Shown: piece by piece, positions 37,364 to 47,189 of the stretch
Numbering within the stretch: position 1 is the stretch's first letter
Layout of the letters: each line of letters begins with the position of its first letter
Assembly (NCBI RefSeq): GCF_020165855.1
Contig: NZ_JAIUFY010000011.1
Location: 124,001-188,000 of the forward strand
DNA: 64,000 bases
Direction of reading: 5' to 3'
From: Celeribacter litoreus
Lineage (GTDB): Bacteria > Pseudomonadota > Alphaproteobacteria > Rhodobacterales > Rhodobacteraceae
Program-made: the position numbers and the translations under genes
Notes under the pieces: generated by a model
What the model was told of the DNA's origin: nothing
Databases searched by the model: none
What the model saw: only the letters and a program-made list of their open reading frames with translations

Positions 37364-38746
37364 ATGCGCTATATCTCGACCCGCGGCCAAGCGCCGGTAT
37401 TGAATTTCGAAGAGGCCATGCTGACCGGTCTTGCGTCCGATGGCGGGCTTTATGTGCCTGAAACCATCCCGGCGATGAGTGCCGAAGACATCGCGGCCCT
37501 CGCAGGTATGTCCTACGAAGACGCGGCGTTTGCGGTGATGAAGCCGTTCATCGGCGACACCTTCACGGATGAGGAATTCAAAGGGATCATCGCGCGCGCC
37601 TATGCGGGCTTCAAACACGATGCGCGTGCGCCTTTGGTGCAGCTCGGGCCGAACCACTTCCTTCTGGAACTGTTCCACGGTCCAACGCTCGCGTTCAAAG
37701 ACTTCGCGATGCAGCTCATCGGCCAGCTTTTCCAAGCCGCTCTGTCCCGATCTGGCAAGCATGTCACCATCGTGGGTGCGACCTCCGGTGATACGGGTTC
37801 TGCTGCCATCGAGGCCTTTAAAGGGCTTTCGAACGTAGACGTGTTCATTCTGTTCCCGCACGGCCGTGTGTCCGACGTTCAGCGCCGCCAGATGACGACG
37901 CCGCCCGAGAGCAACGTGCACGCACTCGCCGTCGAAGGCGATTTCGATGATTGTCAGGCGGCGCTCAAAGAGATGTTCGCGGATATCGACTTCCGCGATC
38001 ATGTCAAACTCGCGGCTGTGAACTCCATCAACTGGGCGCGTGTTCTGGCGCAGGTGGTATATTACTTCACCTCCGCTGTGTCCCTTGGTGCGCCGCATCG
38101 CAAGGTGTCCTTCACCGTGCCGACCGGCAACTTCGGCGATATCTTCGCGGGCTACATCGCAAAGCGTATGGGCCTCCCGATCGAGACACTCGTCATCGCG
38201 ACGAACCAGAACGACATCCTGCACCGCACGATGGAAACCGGCGCCTGCACCAAAGAGGGTGTTGTGCCGTCGATTTCCCCGTCTATGGATATTCAGGTGA
38301 GCTCCAACTTCGAGCGCGCGTTGTTCGACGTCTATGACCGTGAAGGCAGAGCAATTGCGCAGCTGATGGACGAGTTCAAATCCGGTTCTTTCTCGATCTC
38401 CCAAGGCGCGATGGATCGTCTTCGTGAGACGTTCGAGTCCGGCCGCGCTTCGGAAGATGAGACCAGCGCGACGATCACCGACATGTATGCCCGCACGAAC
38501 GAAGTCATGTGCCCGCATACAGCTGTGGCAGTCAAAGTCGCAGAGGAACATCTTTCCGACGTGCCGATGATCTCGCTATCGACGGCCCATCCGGCGAAAT
38601 TCCCTGCGGCTGTCGAAGCGGCCTGTGGCGTGCATCCGGCGCTGCCGCCGCATATGGCAGATCTGTTTGACCGCGATGAGCGTTTCACAGTTGTGCCGAA
38701 CGACCTCGAAGGTCTCAAGACCCTGATCAAGGAGCGCCTTGCGTGA
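37364..38746 (+). CDS. thrC: Threonine synthase
   Basis: PLP enzyme of 460 aa that converts O-phosphohomoserine to threonine. It shows the fungal/proteobacterial type N-terminus (MRYISTRGQAPVLNFEEA), Lys112 as PLP anchor in LAFKDFAMQ, and the phosphate loop GATSGDTGSAA. The stop overlaps the next gene's GTG by 4 nt. Length is typical for the long class. Confidence 0.97.
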   Translation: MRYISTRGQAPVLNFEEAMLTGLASDGGLYVPETIPAMSAEDIAALAGMSYEDAAFAVMKPFIGDTFTDEEFKGIIARAYAGFKHDARAPLVQLGPNHFLLELFHGPTLAFKDFAMQLIGQLFQAALSRSGKHVTIVGATSGDTGSAAIEAFKGLSNVDVFILFPHGRVSDVQRRQMTTPPESNVHALAVEGDFDDCQAALKEMFADIDFRDHVKLAAVNSINWARVLAQVVYYFTSAVSLGAPHRKVSFTVPTGNFGDIFAGYIAKRMGLPIETLVIATNQNDILHRTMETGACTKEGVVPSISPSMDIQVSSNFERALFDVYDREGRAIAQLMDEFKSGSFSISQGAMDRLRETFESGRASEDETSATITDMYARTNEVMCPHTAVAVKVAEEHLSDVPMISLSTAHPAKFPAAVEAACGVHPALPPHMADLFDRDERFTVVPNDLEGLKTLIKERLA

Positions 38747-40002
38747 GTCCTCGTTTTCACACCCTGTCCAATGGTTTCCGGATCGTCACGGAATTGCAGC
38801 CGTCGATGCAGAGCGCGTCGATCGGGGTATGGGTGATGGCAGGTGGACGCCATGAGCGCATCGAGCAAAACGGGATCGCGCACTTTCTCGAACATATGGC
38901 GTTCAAAGGCACGCATCGCCGCACGCCGCTCGAAATCGCCGAAGTGCTCGAGAATGTTGGCGGGTATCTGAACGCATATACGACTCGTGAGACGACAGCC
39001 TATTACGCGCGTGTCCTGAAAGACGACGTGCCGCTGGCGCTCGATGTGATCGGAGATATCGTTCTTAATCCGATCTTCGATCCGCATGAGCTTGAGGTCG
39101 AGCGCGGGGTGATCCTGTCTGAGATTGGTCAGGCGCTCGATACGCCGGATGATGTGATCTTTGACTGGCTGCAGGAAGCGACTTTCCCGAAACAAGCTCT
39201 CGGGCGCACGATCCTCGGCCCTGCGGAGCGGGTCCGCGCGTTTTCCCGGGATGACCTCGCAGGGTTTGTTGATGAACACTACTCACCCGAGCGCATGATC
39301 TTGTCCGCCGCTGGCAACATTGATCACGACCGCATTGTGGCTGATGCAGAGAAGATTTTCGGTGACCTGAAGCCCCACGGCCGCGACTATGCGGACCCCG
39401 CGCGGTTTGAGGGGGGCGAATATCGCAAGGTGAAGAAACTCGAACAGGCGCATTTCACGCTCGCGTTTGAGGGGCCGGGGTATCGCGACGAGGATATCTA
39501 CGTCGCGCAAACGGCGACTACGGCTCTTGGCGGTGGTATGTCCTCGCGCTTGTTTCAGGAACTGCGCGAGAAACGGGGCCTTTGCTACACGATCTACTCC
39601 CAGTCCGGCGCCTATTCCGACACCGGCCTGACGACGATCTACGCGGGCACCTCCGGTGATCAGATCGGTGAGCTTGCAGAAGTGACCATTGACGAAATGA
39701 AGCGCGCCGCCGAAGAAATGAGTGCCCAAGAGGTCGACCGCGCCCGTGCTCAGATCAAGGCCGGGTTGCTGATGGGGCTTGAGAGCCCGTCGTCGCGTGC
39801 GGAGCGCAATGCGCGCATGATCGGCATTTGGGGGCGGATTCCGCCGCTCGAAGAGACCGTCCAACGTATTGACGCTGTAACGCTGTCCGAGGTGCGCGAC
39901 TTCCTTGTAGCAACCGGAACTGGTCGCGCGTCGATGGCGCTCTATGGTCCTGTGAAAGCAGCACCGGAACTCGACCGTCTGCGTGAAAGGTTCGCCGCCT
40001 GA
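38743..40002 (+). CDS. M16 zinc peptidase, mitochondrial-processing-peptidase type
   Basis: A 419-aa pitrilysin-family protease. The inverted zinc motif is HFLEH (47-51) with the downstream Glu in DVIGDIVLNPIF...ELEVERGVILSE. The glycine-rich substrate loop is ALGGGMSSRLFQELREKRGLCY. It resembles the beta subunit of mitochondrial processing peptidase and processes peptides in the cytosol or periplasm; no signal peptide is seen. GTG start overlapping thrC (GTGA). The next gene starts on its last base. Confidence 0.94.
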   Translation: MSPRFHTLSNGFRIVTELQPSMQSASIGVWVMAGGRHERIEQNGIAHFLEHMAFKGTHRRTPLEIAEVLENVGGYLNAYTTRETTAYYARVLKDDVPLALDVIGDIVLNPIFDPHELEVERGVILSEIGQALDTPDDVIFDWLQEATFPKQALGRTILGPAERVRAFSRDDLAGFVDEHYSPERMILSAAGNIDHDRIVADAEKIFGDLKPHGRDYADPARFEGGEYRKVKKLEQAHFTLAFEGPGYRDEDIYVAQTATTALGGGMSSRLFQELREKRGLCYTIYSQSGAYSDTGLTTIYAGTSGDQIGELAEVTIDEMKRAAEEMSAQEVDRARAQIKAGLLMGLESPSSRAERNARMIGIWGRIPPLEETVQRIDAVTLSEVRDFLVATGTGRASMALYGPVKAAPELDRLRERFAA

Positions 40003-40592
40003 TGATCAAGCGCCGTGCCAAGGTCCGGATTGATACCGAAAGACTGGTGCTAAGGTTGCCCCAGCATTCGGATTACCGGGCTTGGGTGGCGCTTCGGTCT
40101 CAAAGCCGTGACTTCCTCCAACCGTGGGAACCGACGTGGTCGGAAGATCACCTGACGCGCAAGAGTTTTACGAACCGCGTGATTTGGTCCGAACGCACCT
40201 ACAAAAACGATAGCGGGATGCCGGTGTTCCTGTTCCGTCGCGAGGATGATGCGCTTTTGGGGGCGCTGACACTCGACAACGTGCGACGCGGCGCGGCACA
40301 GGCGGGCACGATCGGATACTGGATCGGCGCGCCCTATGCGCGGCAAGGCTACATGAAGGAAGCCATCGCAGGCATGGTGCATCACGCGTTTATGAAGCTG
40401 AACTTGAGCCGCATCGAAGCCGCCTGTTTGCAAGAGAACGCCGCCTCGCGCGGTGCACTTGAGAAGGCCGGTTTCAAATACGAGGGCGTCGCGCAAGCCT
40501 ATCTCCAAATCAACGGTCGCTGGCGCAATCATGTGCTCTACTCGGCGCTGCGCAATGATCGCAGGGGACAGACAAACGTCGGTCTGGTGTGA
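40002..40592 (+). CDS. GNAT acetyltransferase, RimJ/RimL type
   Basis: A 196-aa N-acetyltransferase. It begins DTERLVLRLPQHSDYRAWVALR as RimJ-like ribosomal-protein acetyltransferases do, and the acetyl-CoA loop is IGYWIGAPYARQGYMKEA, followed by LSRIEAACLQENAASRGALEKAGF. The substrate is unknown; ribosomal proteins are the family precedent. The ATG overlaps the peptidase stop by one base (TGATG), so it belongs to the thrC operon. Confidence 0.9.
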   Translation: MIKRRAKVRIDTERLVLRLPQHSDYRAWVALRSQSRDFLQPWEPTWSEDHLTRKSFTNRVIWSERTYKNDSGMPVFLFRREDDALLGALTLDNVRRGAAQAGTIGYWIGAPYARQGYMKEAIAGMVHHAFMKLNLSRIEAACLQENAASRGALEKAGFKYEGVAQAYLQINGRWRNHVLYSALRNDRRGQTNVGLV

Positions 40593-40617
40593 CCCCGCAA
40601 ATATAGGAAGACTTCCG

Positions 40618-42030
40618 ATGACACAGACTGCTTCGCCGGACTTTCTCGCCAATCTCGAAGCCGCTCTCCCTGCCGGTACGCTGCGCGACCGTCTGCCAGG
40701 CGAGTTGGAAGACCCGCGCGGTCGGTATTCCGGACAAGCTGTGACGATTGCGATGCCGCGCACGGTCGATGACATGTCCACTGTGGTGCGCATGTGCAAT
40801 GAGGCGAATGTCGGCGTTGTGCCTCTGGGCGGCGGCACGGGGCTCGTGCTCGGGCAGGTGGCCTATGAAGGTCCGGCGCCGGTTATCGTGTCTCTCGAAC
40901 GAATGACGAAAATTCGCGCGGTCTATCCGGAAGAGAATGTGATCGTAGCGGAAGCCGGAGCAATCCTCGCCGACGTTCAAGACGCGGCGGAAGACGCTGG
41001 TCGCTTGTTCCCGCTGTCGTTGGCTGCTGAGGGGAGTTGCCGTCTCGGTGGAAACCTCTCCACGAATGCGGGTGGTCTGAATGTCCTGCGCTATGGAAAC
41101 GCGCGAGAACTGTGCCTTGGAATTGAGGCGGTCTTGCCTGACGGGCAGATTTTCCATGGCCTCAAGCGTCTGCGAAAAGACAACACCGGCTACGATCTGC
41201 GTAATCTACTCATCGGGGCGGAGGGGACGCTCGGCGTGATTACCGCAGCATCGATGCGACTTTTCCCGCGTCCGGAACGGGAGGCAGCGGCCATTCTCGT
41301 GGTGCCCTCTCCTGCGGCGGCGCTCAGCCTGTTGTCGATGGCGCAGGAAATTGCGGGTGAGGGGATTTCCGCATTCGAGCTGATCGCGAGAATGGGGTTG
41401 GACTTTCTCGAAGAGACCATGCCGGATATCCGGCAACCTTTTGCAGAGCCGCCCGAGTGGTGCGTGCTTATTGATCTGGGTGTGTCCGGTGCCTCCGATC
41501 CTGACGAGATGCTTGCGACCCTATTTGAGCGGGCCTCCGAGGCCGGTCTGGTGTCGGATGGTGTCATTGCGCAAAGCGAGGCGCAGAGGCAGGAGTTTTG
41601 GACGCTACGGGAATCGATCCCCGAGGGGAACAAACGGATCGGCTCCATTTCGTCGCATGATATCTCGATCCCGCTGTCGCGCATTCCGGAATTTATTCCA
41701 GACGGCATTGCGCGGCTAACAGCGCTCGGTGATGTGCGTGTGAATTGCTTTGGCCACCTCGGTGACGGGAACCTGCACTACAACGTCTTCCCTGCGAAAG
41801 GGCGCGACCGATCCGAGTATGAAAACATTCGCGCCGCCGTTAAACGCTGCGTGCATGACCTCGCCTCGGAATATGATGGGTCCATCTCCGCAGAGCATGG
41901 GGTTGGGCGCCTGAAGGCAGAGGACCTTGAACGGTATGGTGATCCCGCAAAGCTGTCAGCGATGCGGGCCATCAAGGCGGCTCTGGACCCGAACGGGATT
42001 ATGAACCCTGGCGCAGTGCTCCGCGTGTAA
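40618..42030 (+). CDS. FAD-linked oxidase, D-2-hydroxyacid dehydrogenase type (GlcD/D2HGDH)
   Basis: A 470-aa flavoenzyme with an N-terminal PCMH FAD domain (VVPLGGGTGLVLGQV, GGNLSTNAGGLNVLRYG, GAEGTLGVIT) and the C-terminal oxidase domain (CFGHLGDGNLHYNVFP, SAEHGVGRLK). Known relatives oxidise D-2-hydroxyglutarate, D-lactate or glycolate. The start at 40618 has AGGAAG upstream; the frame stays open into the GNAT gene, which is ignored. It is convergent with apt, with only 9 nt between stops. Confidence 0.92.
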   Translation: MTQTASPDFLANLEAALPAGTLRDRLPGELEDPRGRYSGQAVTIAMPRTVDDMSTVVRMCNEANVGVVPLGGGTGLVLGQVAYEGPAPVIVSLERMTKIRAVYPEENVIVAEAGAILADVQDAAEDAGRLFPLSLAAEGSCRLGGNLSTNAGGLNVLRYGNARELCLGIEAVLPDGQIFHGLKRLRKDNTGYDLRNLLIGAEGTLGVITAASMRLFPRPEREAAAILVVPSPAAALSLLSMAQEIAGEGISAFELIARMGLDFLEETMPDIRQPFAEPPEWCVLIDLGVSGASDPDEMLATLFERASEAGLVSDGVIAQSEAQRQEFWTLRESIPEGNKRIGSISSHDISIPLSRIPEFIPDGIARLTALGDVRVNCFGHLGDGNLHYNVFPAKGRDRSEYENIRAAVKRCVHDLASEYDGSISAEHGVGRLKAEDLERYGDPAKLSAMRAIKAALDPNGIMNPGAVLRV

Positions 42031-42039
42031 GTGGCTGCC

Positions 42040-42576
42040 TCAGGTGCCTTCGAACTCACAGAGCACGTGAATGTCGTATCCCATGTCGGCGAGGAGCTTG
42101 TGGCCACCGAGTTCCGGCAGGTCGATGATGAAGGCACATCCGACAATCTCGCCGCCGAGACGTTCGACCAGTTTGATCCCTGCCTGAGCCGTGCCGCCGG
42201 TCGCGAGTAGATCATCGACGACGAGGATTTTCTCACCCGGTTGGATGGCATCGTCATGCACCTCGACAACGGCTTCGCCGTATTCGAGCGTGTATTCTTC
42301 GGAAATGACCGCGCCAGGGAGTTTGCCCTTCTTGCGGATTGGCACGAAGCCGATGGACAGTTGGTGCGCGATGGCGCCGCCGAGAATGAAGCCGCGTGCC
42401 TCCAACCCGACCACTTTGTCGATCCGTTGTCCGACATAGGGATCGAGCAGCTGGTCAATTGCCAAACGCATCCCGCGCGGGTCGGCAAAGAGCGTGGTGA
42501 CATCGCGGAACATGATGCCTTCGTGGGGGAAGTCGACAATGGTGCGGATGTAGTCTTTGACGGTTTTTTTCTGCAT
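42040..42576 (-). CDS. apt: Adenine phosphoribosyltransferase
   Basis: Purine salvage enzyme of 178 aa, adenine plus PRPP to AMP. Seen are the family start [20 protein letters not shown], the flexible-loop region [19 protein letters not shown] and the PRPP motif [14 protein letters not shown]. It lies 4 nt downstream of mtnP in the same direction, which fits adenine recycling from methylthioadenosine. AAGGATAATCCG precedes the ATG. Confidence 0.97.
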   Translation of the reverse strand: MQKKTVKDYIRTIVDFPHEGIMFRDVTTLFADPRGMRLAIDQLLDPYVGQRIDKVVGLEARGFILGGAIAHQLSIGFVPIRKKGKLPGAVISEEYTLEYGEAVVEVHDDAIQPGEKILVVDDLLATGGTAQAGIKLVERLGGEIVGCAFIIDLPELGGHKLLADMGYDIHVLCEFEGT

Positions 42577-42580
42577 CGGA

Positions 42581-43465
42581 TTATCCTTTCAAGACACGCC
42601 CTGCGACGGTCGAGAGTTTTTCGATCATGGCGGGGTCTCGTTTGTCGGGGGCTGTCATGATCGCGTATTCAAGCGCATGATCGCAGCCGTGTTCACAAGG
42701 GGCGTAGGCCGCGGTCACAAGTTCCGGCAGAGCCGCGACCAGTGACTTGGCGTGCGCTGTGTTGGCCTTGAGGGTGGCGAGAATGTCGGTGATCTGCACC
42801 GCGCCGTGATCGGGGTGCCAGCTGTCATAATCAGTGACCATGGCAACGGACGCGTAGCAAATCTCCGCCTCACGGGCGAGTTTCGCCTCCGGCATGTTCG
42901 TCATGCCGATGACATCACAGCCCCAGCTTTCGCGATACATCTTGCTCTCGGCGACAGAGGAAAACTGCGGGCCTTCCATGGCGAGGTAGGTGCCGCCCTT
43001 ATGAACGGTTACGCCCGTCTGACGCGCGGACTCATAGGCTAGGCCAGAGAGACGTTCGCAAACGGGATGAGCGACGGAGACATGCGCAACGCAGCCGGTC
43101 CCGAAAAATGACTTCTCACGCGCAAAGGTGCGGTCGATGAATTGATCGACAATGACGAAATCACCAGGTGCCATCTCTTCGCGGAACGATCCCACCGCAG
43201 ACACGGAAAAGAGATCGGTGACGCCCATCTGCTTCATCGCGTCGATATTGGCGCGGTAGTTCACGGTCGAGGGAGAATGCACATGCCCGCGACCGTGGCG
43301 GGGCAGGAACACCATTTTGACGCCGTTCAACGTGCCAGTCAGCAAAGCGTCTGACGGAGCGCCCCAAGGTGTCGTGACCTCCTGCCAGATTGCGTCTTCC
43401 AAACCGTCGATCTCATAGACACCTGAACCGCCCATGACGCCAATAACACGTTCTGTTTTCGCCAT
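42581..43465 (-). CDS. mtnP: S-methyl-5'-thioadenosine phosphorylase
   Basis: A 294-aa trimeric phosphorylase splitting methylthioadenosine into adenine and methylthioribose-1-phosphate; the adenine is then taken by Apt encoded next door. Motifs: [30 protein letters not shown], and [16 protein letters not shown] with the substrate Asn/Met. The start at 43465 (MAKTE) has AGGAGA upstream; the frame continues nine codons further. Confidence 0.96.
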   Translation of the reverse strand: MAKTERVIGVMGGSGVYEIDGLEDAIWQEVTTPWGAPSDALLTGTLNGVKMVFLPRHGRGHVHSPSTVNYRANIDAMKQMGVTDLFSVSAVGSFREEMAPGDFVIVDQFIDRTFAREKSFFGTGCVAHVSVAHPVCERLSGLAYESARQTGVTVHKGGTYLAMEGPQFSSVAESKMYRESWGCDVIGMTNMPEAKLAREAEICYASVAMVTDYDSWHPDHGAVQITDILATLKANTAHAKSLVAALPELVTAAYAPCEHGCDHALEYAIMTAPDKRDPAMIEKLSTVAGRVLKG

Positions 43466-43641
43466 TCTTTTCTCCTGTGCTCGTCGGGCCAACCTTGCTT
43501 CGCGTGGATTTCGGGCGCAAGGGGCAATTGGGCACTCTGAGACTTCGTCTCAGGATATCTGCGACATAAGGCGAGGGGATGCTTGCCAAAGCGGGCCCGC
43601 TCGCCGTAGAACTCCGCGCGTCCGAACACGCTGGGGATGAG

Positions 43642-44760
43642 ATGCGGATCGAATTTGATACGGGGCCTTTGAGCGAAGGGAGCCTGTTCCAGTCGCCGAA
43701 AGACGTGATCTTCGCCCATCATCCGGGTGAAGTCGCGGAAGCTTTTGCACGCCTGGAGACAGCACTCGCGGACGGGTTCTGGATCGCGGGTGCGTTTTCC
43801 TACGAGCTCGGCTATTGCTTCGAACCCCGTCTTCTGCCGCTTTTGCCGACCGAGCGCGACGTGCCGCTCTTGGAAGTCGGGATTTATGAAGCACCTGTCG
43901 AGCCAACCGCGAGACCTGTTGCGACCGAAGGAGCGACGAAGAAGCAGCCGATTTGGGACGCAAATCGCTACGCCGAAGCGTTTGACGCCGTGGCGCGGTA
44001 TATCCGTGCGGGCGACATCTATCAGGCCAATCTCACCTTCCCGCTGACGCTCACGTCGGACCTGTCGCCACGTGTGCTTTATGATCGCCTCAAGGCGCGC
44101 CAACCGGTGGGGCATGGCGCTTTGATTGAGCGTCCAGACGGCTCCGCGATCCTGTCGCGGTCTCCGGAGTTGTTCTACGAGACCGACGGTGAAGGCGGTA
44201 TCACCGTGCGCCCGATGAAGGGCACCGTGCCGCGTGGGGCTACGCCTGAGGAGGACGCTGCGTCCAAAGACTGGCTCGCCGGATCAGAGAAAAATCAGGC
44301 CGAAAACTTGATGATCGTCGATCTCTTGCGCAATGACCTGTCGCGCGTTTCGGAAGTGGGGTCGGTCAAAGTGCCTAAACTCTTCGAGATCGAAAGTTAT
44401 GCCACGGTCCATCAGATGACCTCGACTGTGACGGCCCGCCTTTTGCCTGAGATCGGGCTTTATGAGCGGTTCCGCTCGCTGTTTCCCTGTGGCTCTGTCA
44501 CGGGTGCCCCCAAAATCCGCGCAATGCAGATCATCCATGAACTCGAAGCCGGTCCGCGCGGGCATTACTGCGGGTCCATTGGCTGGGCGGCGCCGGATGG
44601 GCGCTCGTCATTTAATGTCGCAATCCGGACGTTGGAGATGGCCGAGGGCCGCGCCAAACTGCATGTCGGTGGAGGCGTGGTCTATGACAGTGATGCGCAG
44701 TCCGAATACGAAGAGGCGTTGCTGAAATCCCGCTTTGCCGATCTGGAGCCTGTGACGTGA
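43642..44760 (+). CDS. pabB: Aminodeoxychorismate synthase component I
   Basis: Chorismate-binding enzyme of 372 aa that makes 4-amino-4-deoxychorismate for folate. Family features are ARYIRAGDIYQANLTFPL, VRPMKGTVPRG, NLMIVDLLRNDLSRV, TVHQMTSTV and FPCGSVTGAPKIRAM. The start at 43642 (MRIEFDTGPL) gives the usual PabB N-terminus and has GGGGATGAG upstream; an in-frame ATG at 43579 with GAGGGG is an alternative that adds 21 residues. It overlaps the next gene by 4 nt. The glutaminase pabA is not in the window. Confidence 0.94.
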   Translation: MRIEFDTGPLSEGSLFQSPKDVIFAHHPGEVAEAFARLETALADGFWIAGAFSYELGYCFEPRLLPLLPTERDVPLLEVGIYEAPVEPTARPVATEGATKKQPIWDANRYAEAFDAVARYIRAGDIYQANLTFPLTLTSDLSPRVLYDRLKARQPVGHGALIERPDGSAILSRSPELFYETDGEGGITVRPMKGTVPRGATPEEDAASKDWLAGSEKNQAENLMIVDLLRNDLSRVSEVGSVKVPKLFEIESYATVHQMTSTVTARLLPEIGLYERFRSLFPCGSVTGAPKIRAMQIIHELEAGPRGHYCGSIGWAAPDGRSSFNVAIRTLEMAEGRAKLHVGGGVVYDSDAQSEYEEALLKSRFADLEPVT

Positions 44761-45374
44761 GCGACGGCTTCCGCATCATCGAGACCTTCGGCTATGTGCC
44801 CGACCAAGGCATGACCAGAGGCGCGCGGCACCTAGCGCGGATGGCGCGGACGGCAGAGAAGTTGGAGGTGTCGTTCGATCAGGATGCGGCAGAACGCCTG
44901 ATGAATGCGTTCCAAGCTGACGCTCCGCGTCGCATGCGCCTGACGCTGGATCGGGCGGGGGCGCTAGAGTTGCAAGACGCGCCCCTCGCGCCGTCCAAGG
45001 ACCTCTTCCGTGTGCAACTGCACGAAACGCGCCTTGATGCGGCCGACCCGTGGCTCAACGTTAAGACGACTGAGCGTAGCCTCTACGACGAAGCACGCGC
45101 TGCTTTGCCCCAAGGCATCGACGAAGTCCTGTTTCTCAATACAAGGGGCGAGCTGTGCGAAGGCACGATCACCAATGTGTTTCTAGAACGAGACGGCGAG
45201 ATGCTGACCCCCGCGCTGTCTTCGGGGCTTTTGCCGGGTGTGTTGCGCGAAGAAATGCTGGCCGAGGGCCGTGCGCGTGAGGCGGTTCTGTTTGAGGCGG
45301 ACCTGCGTGCGGCGCAGCGGCTTTGGGTCGGGAACTCGCTCCGCGGTTTGATTCCTGCCCAATTGGTAGACTGA
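44757..45374 (+). CDS. Class IV aminotransferase-fold protein, PabC-like
   Basis: A 205-aa PLP protein of fold type IV, shorter than the usual 270 or so. LNVKTTERSLYDEARAAL holds the likely PLP lysine, and LNTRGELCEGTITNVFL is the family's C-terminal motif. Overlap with pabB (GTGA) indicates the PabC task, cleaving aminodeoxychorismate to 4-aminobenzoate. The small size is a known variant in alphaproteobacterial pabB-linked genes. Branched-chain or D-amino-acid aminotransferase activity is less likely given the context. Confidence 0.85.
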   Translation: MSDGFRIIETFGYVPDQGMTRGARHLARMARTAEKLEVSFDQDAAERLMNAFQADAPRRMRLTLDRAGALELQDAPLAPSKDLFRVQLHETRLDAADPWLNVKTTERSLYDEARAALPQGIDEVLFLNTRGELCEGTITNVFLERDGEMLTPALSSGLLPGVLREEMLAEGRAREAVLFEADLRAAQRLWVGNSLRGLIPAQLVD

Positions 45375-45498
45375 GGCGTCAAACCTGTTGCGATGAGGCC
45401 ACTCGGGGCAGGGCCACGCGTGGCTTTTGTCTTTCGACACTCCGGCAATCGCGTTAAGACGGGCCCAACGCACATATCCTGACATCTGGGAGCCTCCC

Positions 45499-47109
45499 GT
45501 GATCCAATCCGCACTCGCGTCTTTCGCGAAGAACCTTTCTATTTCCGGAACCACATCGACCAAGCTCACGCCTGCGCAGGCGAAGACAGATGTGCTGTCT
45601 GGCCTGACCGTGGCTCTGGCGCTCGTGCCTGAAGCTGTGGCGTTCGCTTTTGTCGCGCACGTGCACCCGCTCGTAGGTCTCTATGCTGCCTTCATTATGG
45701 GCCTTGTGACCGCCGTGTTTGGTGGGCGACCCGGGATGATCTCCGGCGCGACCGGCGCCATCGCGGTCGTGTTCGTGTCGCTCGTCATTGAGCATGGCGT
45801 TGAATATCTCTTCGCCACCGTCGTCCTGATGGGCATCCTGCAAATCCTCGCGGGGATTTTCCGGCTCGGGAAGTTCATCCGCCTCGTGCCGCATCCGGTG
45901 ATGCTGGGCTTCGTGAATGGCCTCGCTATCGTGATCTTCCTCGCGCAGATGACGCAGTTTAAAGTGCCCGGCACTGATAGCTACATGACCGGTATGCCGC
46001 TCCTGATCATGCTTGGGCTCGTCGGCCTCACGATGGCTGTGGTGCATTTCCTGCCGAAGTTCACGAATATCATTCCTGCACCGCTCGCCGGTATTTTGAT
46101 CACAGCTGTTGTCGTCATCGCCTTCGGTATTGATGTGCCGCGCGTGGGCGATATGGCGCAGATCAAAGGCGGTTTGCCGACCTTCCACATCCCCACCGTG
46201 CCAATGTTCGAGAGCATGGACAGCTTCCTCGCAACCATGCACATCATCCTTCCATATGCACTCATCGCTGCGGCCGTCGGCCTCATCGAGAGCCTTCTGA
46301 CCCTTAACCTCGTAGGCGAGATCAAAGGTGAGCGCGGTGGCGTGTCTCAGGAATGTCTGGCGCAGGGCGCTGGTAACATCATCTCCGGTTTCTTTGGCTC
46401 CATGGGGGGCTGCGCCATGATCGGTCAGTCGATGATCAACGTGAAGTCCGGCGGTCGCACGCGCCTCGCAGGGATCACTGCAGCGCTGTTCCTGCTGCTC
46501 TTCATCGTGGTTGCCTCTCCGCTGATCGAACAAATCCCGCTCGCGGCTCTTGTCGGCGTTATGTTCATGGTCGTTATCGGCACCTTCGCGTGGAACTCCT
46601 TTAACGTGATGCGCAAAGTGCCGCGTGTGGATGCTTTTGTCATCGTCCTCGTGACCGTCGTGACCGTGCTCGAAGACCTCGCAGTCGCCGTGGTCGTCGG
46701 TGTGATCGTATCGGCACTCGCCTACGCATGGCAAAACGCCTCGCGCATCCACGCCAAGACCTACGAGAGCCCGGAAGGCGCGAAGGTCTACCAGATTCAG
46801 GGTCCGCTGTTCTTTGGCTCTGCGGAGGGCTTCCTCGAACTCTTCGATCCGGCTAACGATCCGTCGATGGTCATCGTGGATTTCGCAGACAGCCGCGTGG
46901 CCGACCAATCCGCACTCAACGCGATTGAAAGCCTCGCCGCAAAATACGAGGCTGCGGGCAAGCAGATCCAACTCCGCCACCTGTCCCGCGATTGTCACAA
47001 CCTGCTGACCAACGCAGGGCACCTGATGGTCGATAGCGATGACGATCCGGATTACGAAGTCGCAACGGACTACAAAGTGCGTACCGGCGTTTTGGGCGCA
47101 GGGCACTGA
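45499..47109 (+). CDS. SulP-family anion transporter with STAS domain
   Basis: A 536-aa inner-membrane transporter of the SLC26/SulP family. The N-terminal half carries ten or more hydrophobic segments, with DVLSGLTVALALVPEAVAFAF and GMISGATGAIAVVF as family marks. A C-terminal cytosolic STAS domain (about 425-525) includes VIVDFADSRVADQSALNAIE. Substrates in the family are sulfate, bicarbonate or dicarboxylates; not decided here. The start is set to GTG at 45499, which follows GGGAG; a TTG 24 codons upstream keeps the frame open. Confidence 0.9.
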   Translation: MIQSALASFAKNLSISGTTSTKLTPAQAKTDVLSGLTVALALVPEAVAFAFVAHVHPLVGLYAAFIMGLVTAVFGGRPGMISGATGAIAVVFVSLVIEHGVEYLFATVVLMGILQILAGIFRLGKFIRLVPHPVMLGFVNGLAIVIFLAQMTQFKVPGTDSYMTGMPLLIMLGLVGLTMAVVHFLPKFTNIIPAPLAGILITAVVVIAFGIDVPRVGDMAQIKGGLPTFHIPTVPMFESMDSFLATMHIILPYALIAAAVGLIESLLTLNLVGEIKGERGGVSQECLAQGAGNIISGFFGSMGGCAMIGQSMINVKSGGRTRLAGITAALFLLLFIVVASPLIEQIPLAALVGVMFMVVIGTFAWNSFNVMRKVPRVDAFVIVLVTVVTVLEDLAVAVVVGVIVSALAYAWQNASRIHAKTYESPEGAKVYQIQGPLFFGSAEGFLELFDPANDPSMVIVDFADSRVADQSALNAIESLAAKYEAAGKQIQLRHLSRDCHNLLTNAGHLMVDSDDDPDYEVATDYKVRTGVLGAGH

Positions 47110-47133
47110 GGACGAGGATTCTTGGTAAAAGAC

Positions 47134-47165
47134 AAAAAAAGGGGCCGCGCGGCCCCTTTTTCTTT
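47134..47165. terminator. Bidirectional terminator between SulP gene and flavin reductase
   Basis: AAAAAAAGGGGCC and GGCCCCTTTTTTC pair around a GCGC loop at 47147-47150, with A/T runs on both flanks. It separates convergent genes. Confidence 0.88.
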
Positions 47166-47189
47166 TTCGAATGTCGAAATTGGGCAAGT

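Noticed and set aside
45454-47187. A 577-codon open frame antisense to the SulP gene
   Set aside because: It is His/Asp-rich low-complexity translation of the complementary strand of membrane-helix codons, and it runs through the terminator.
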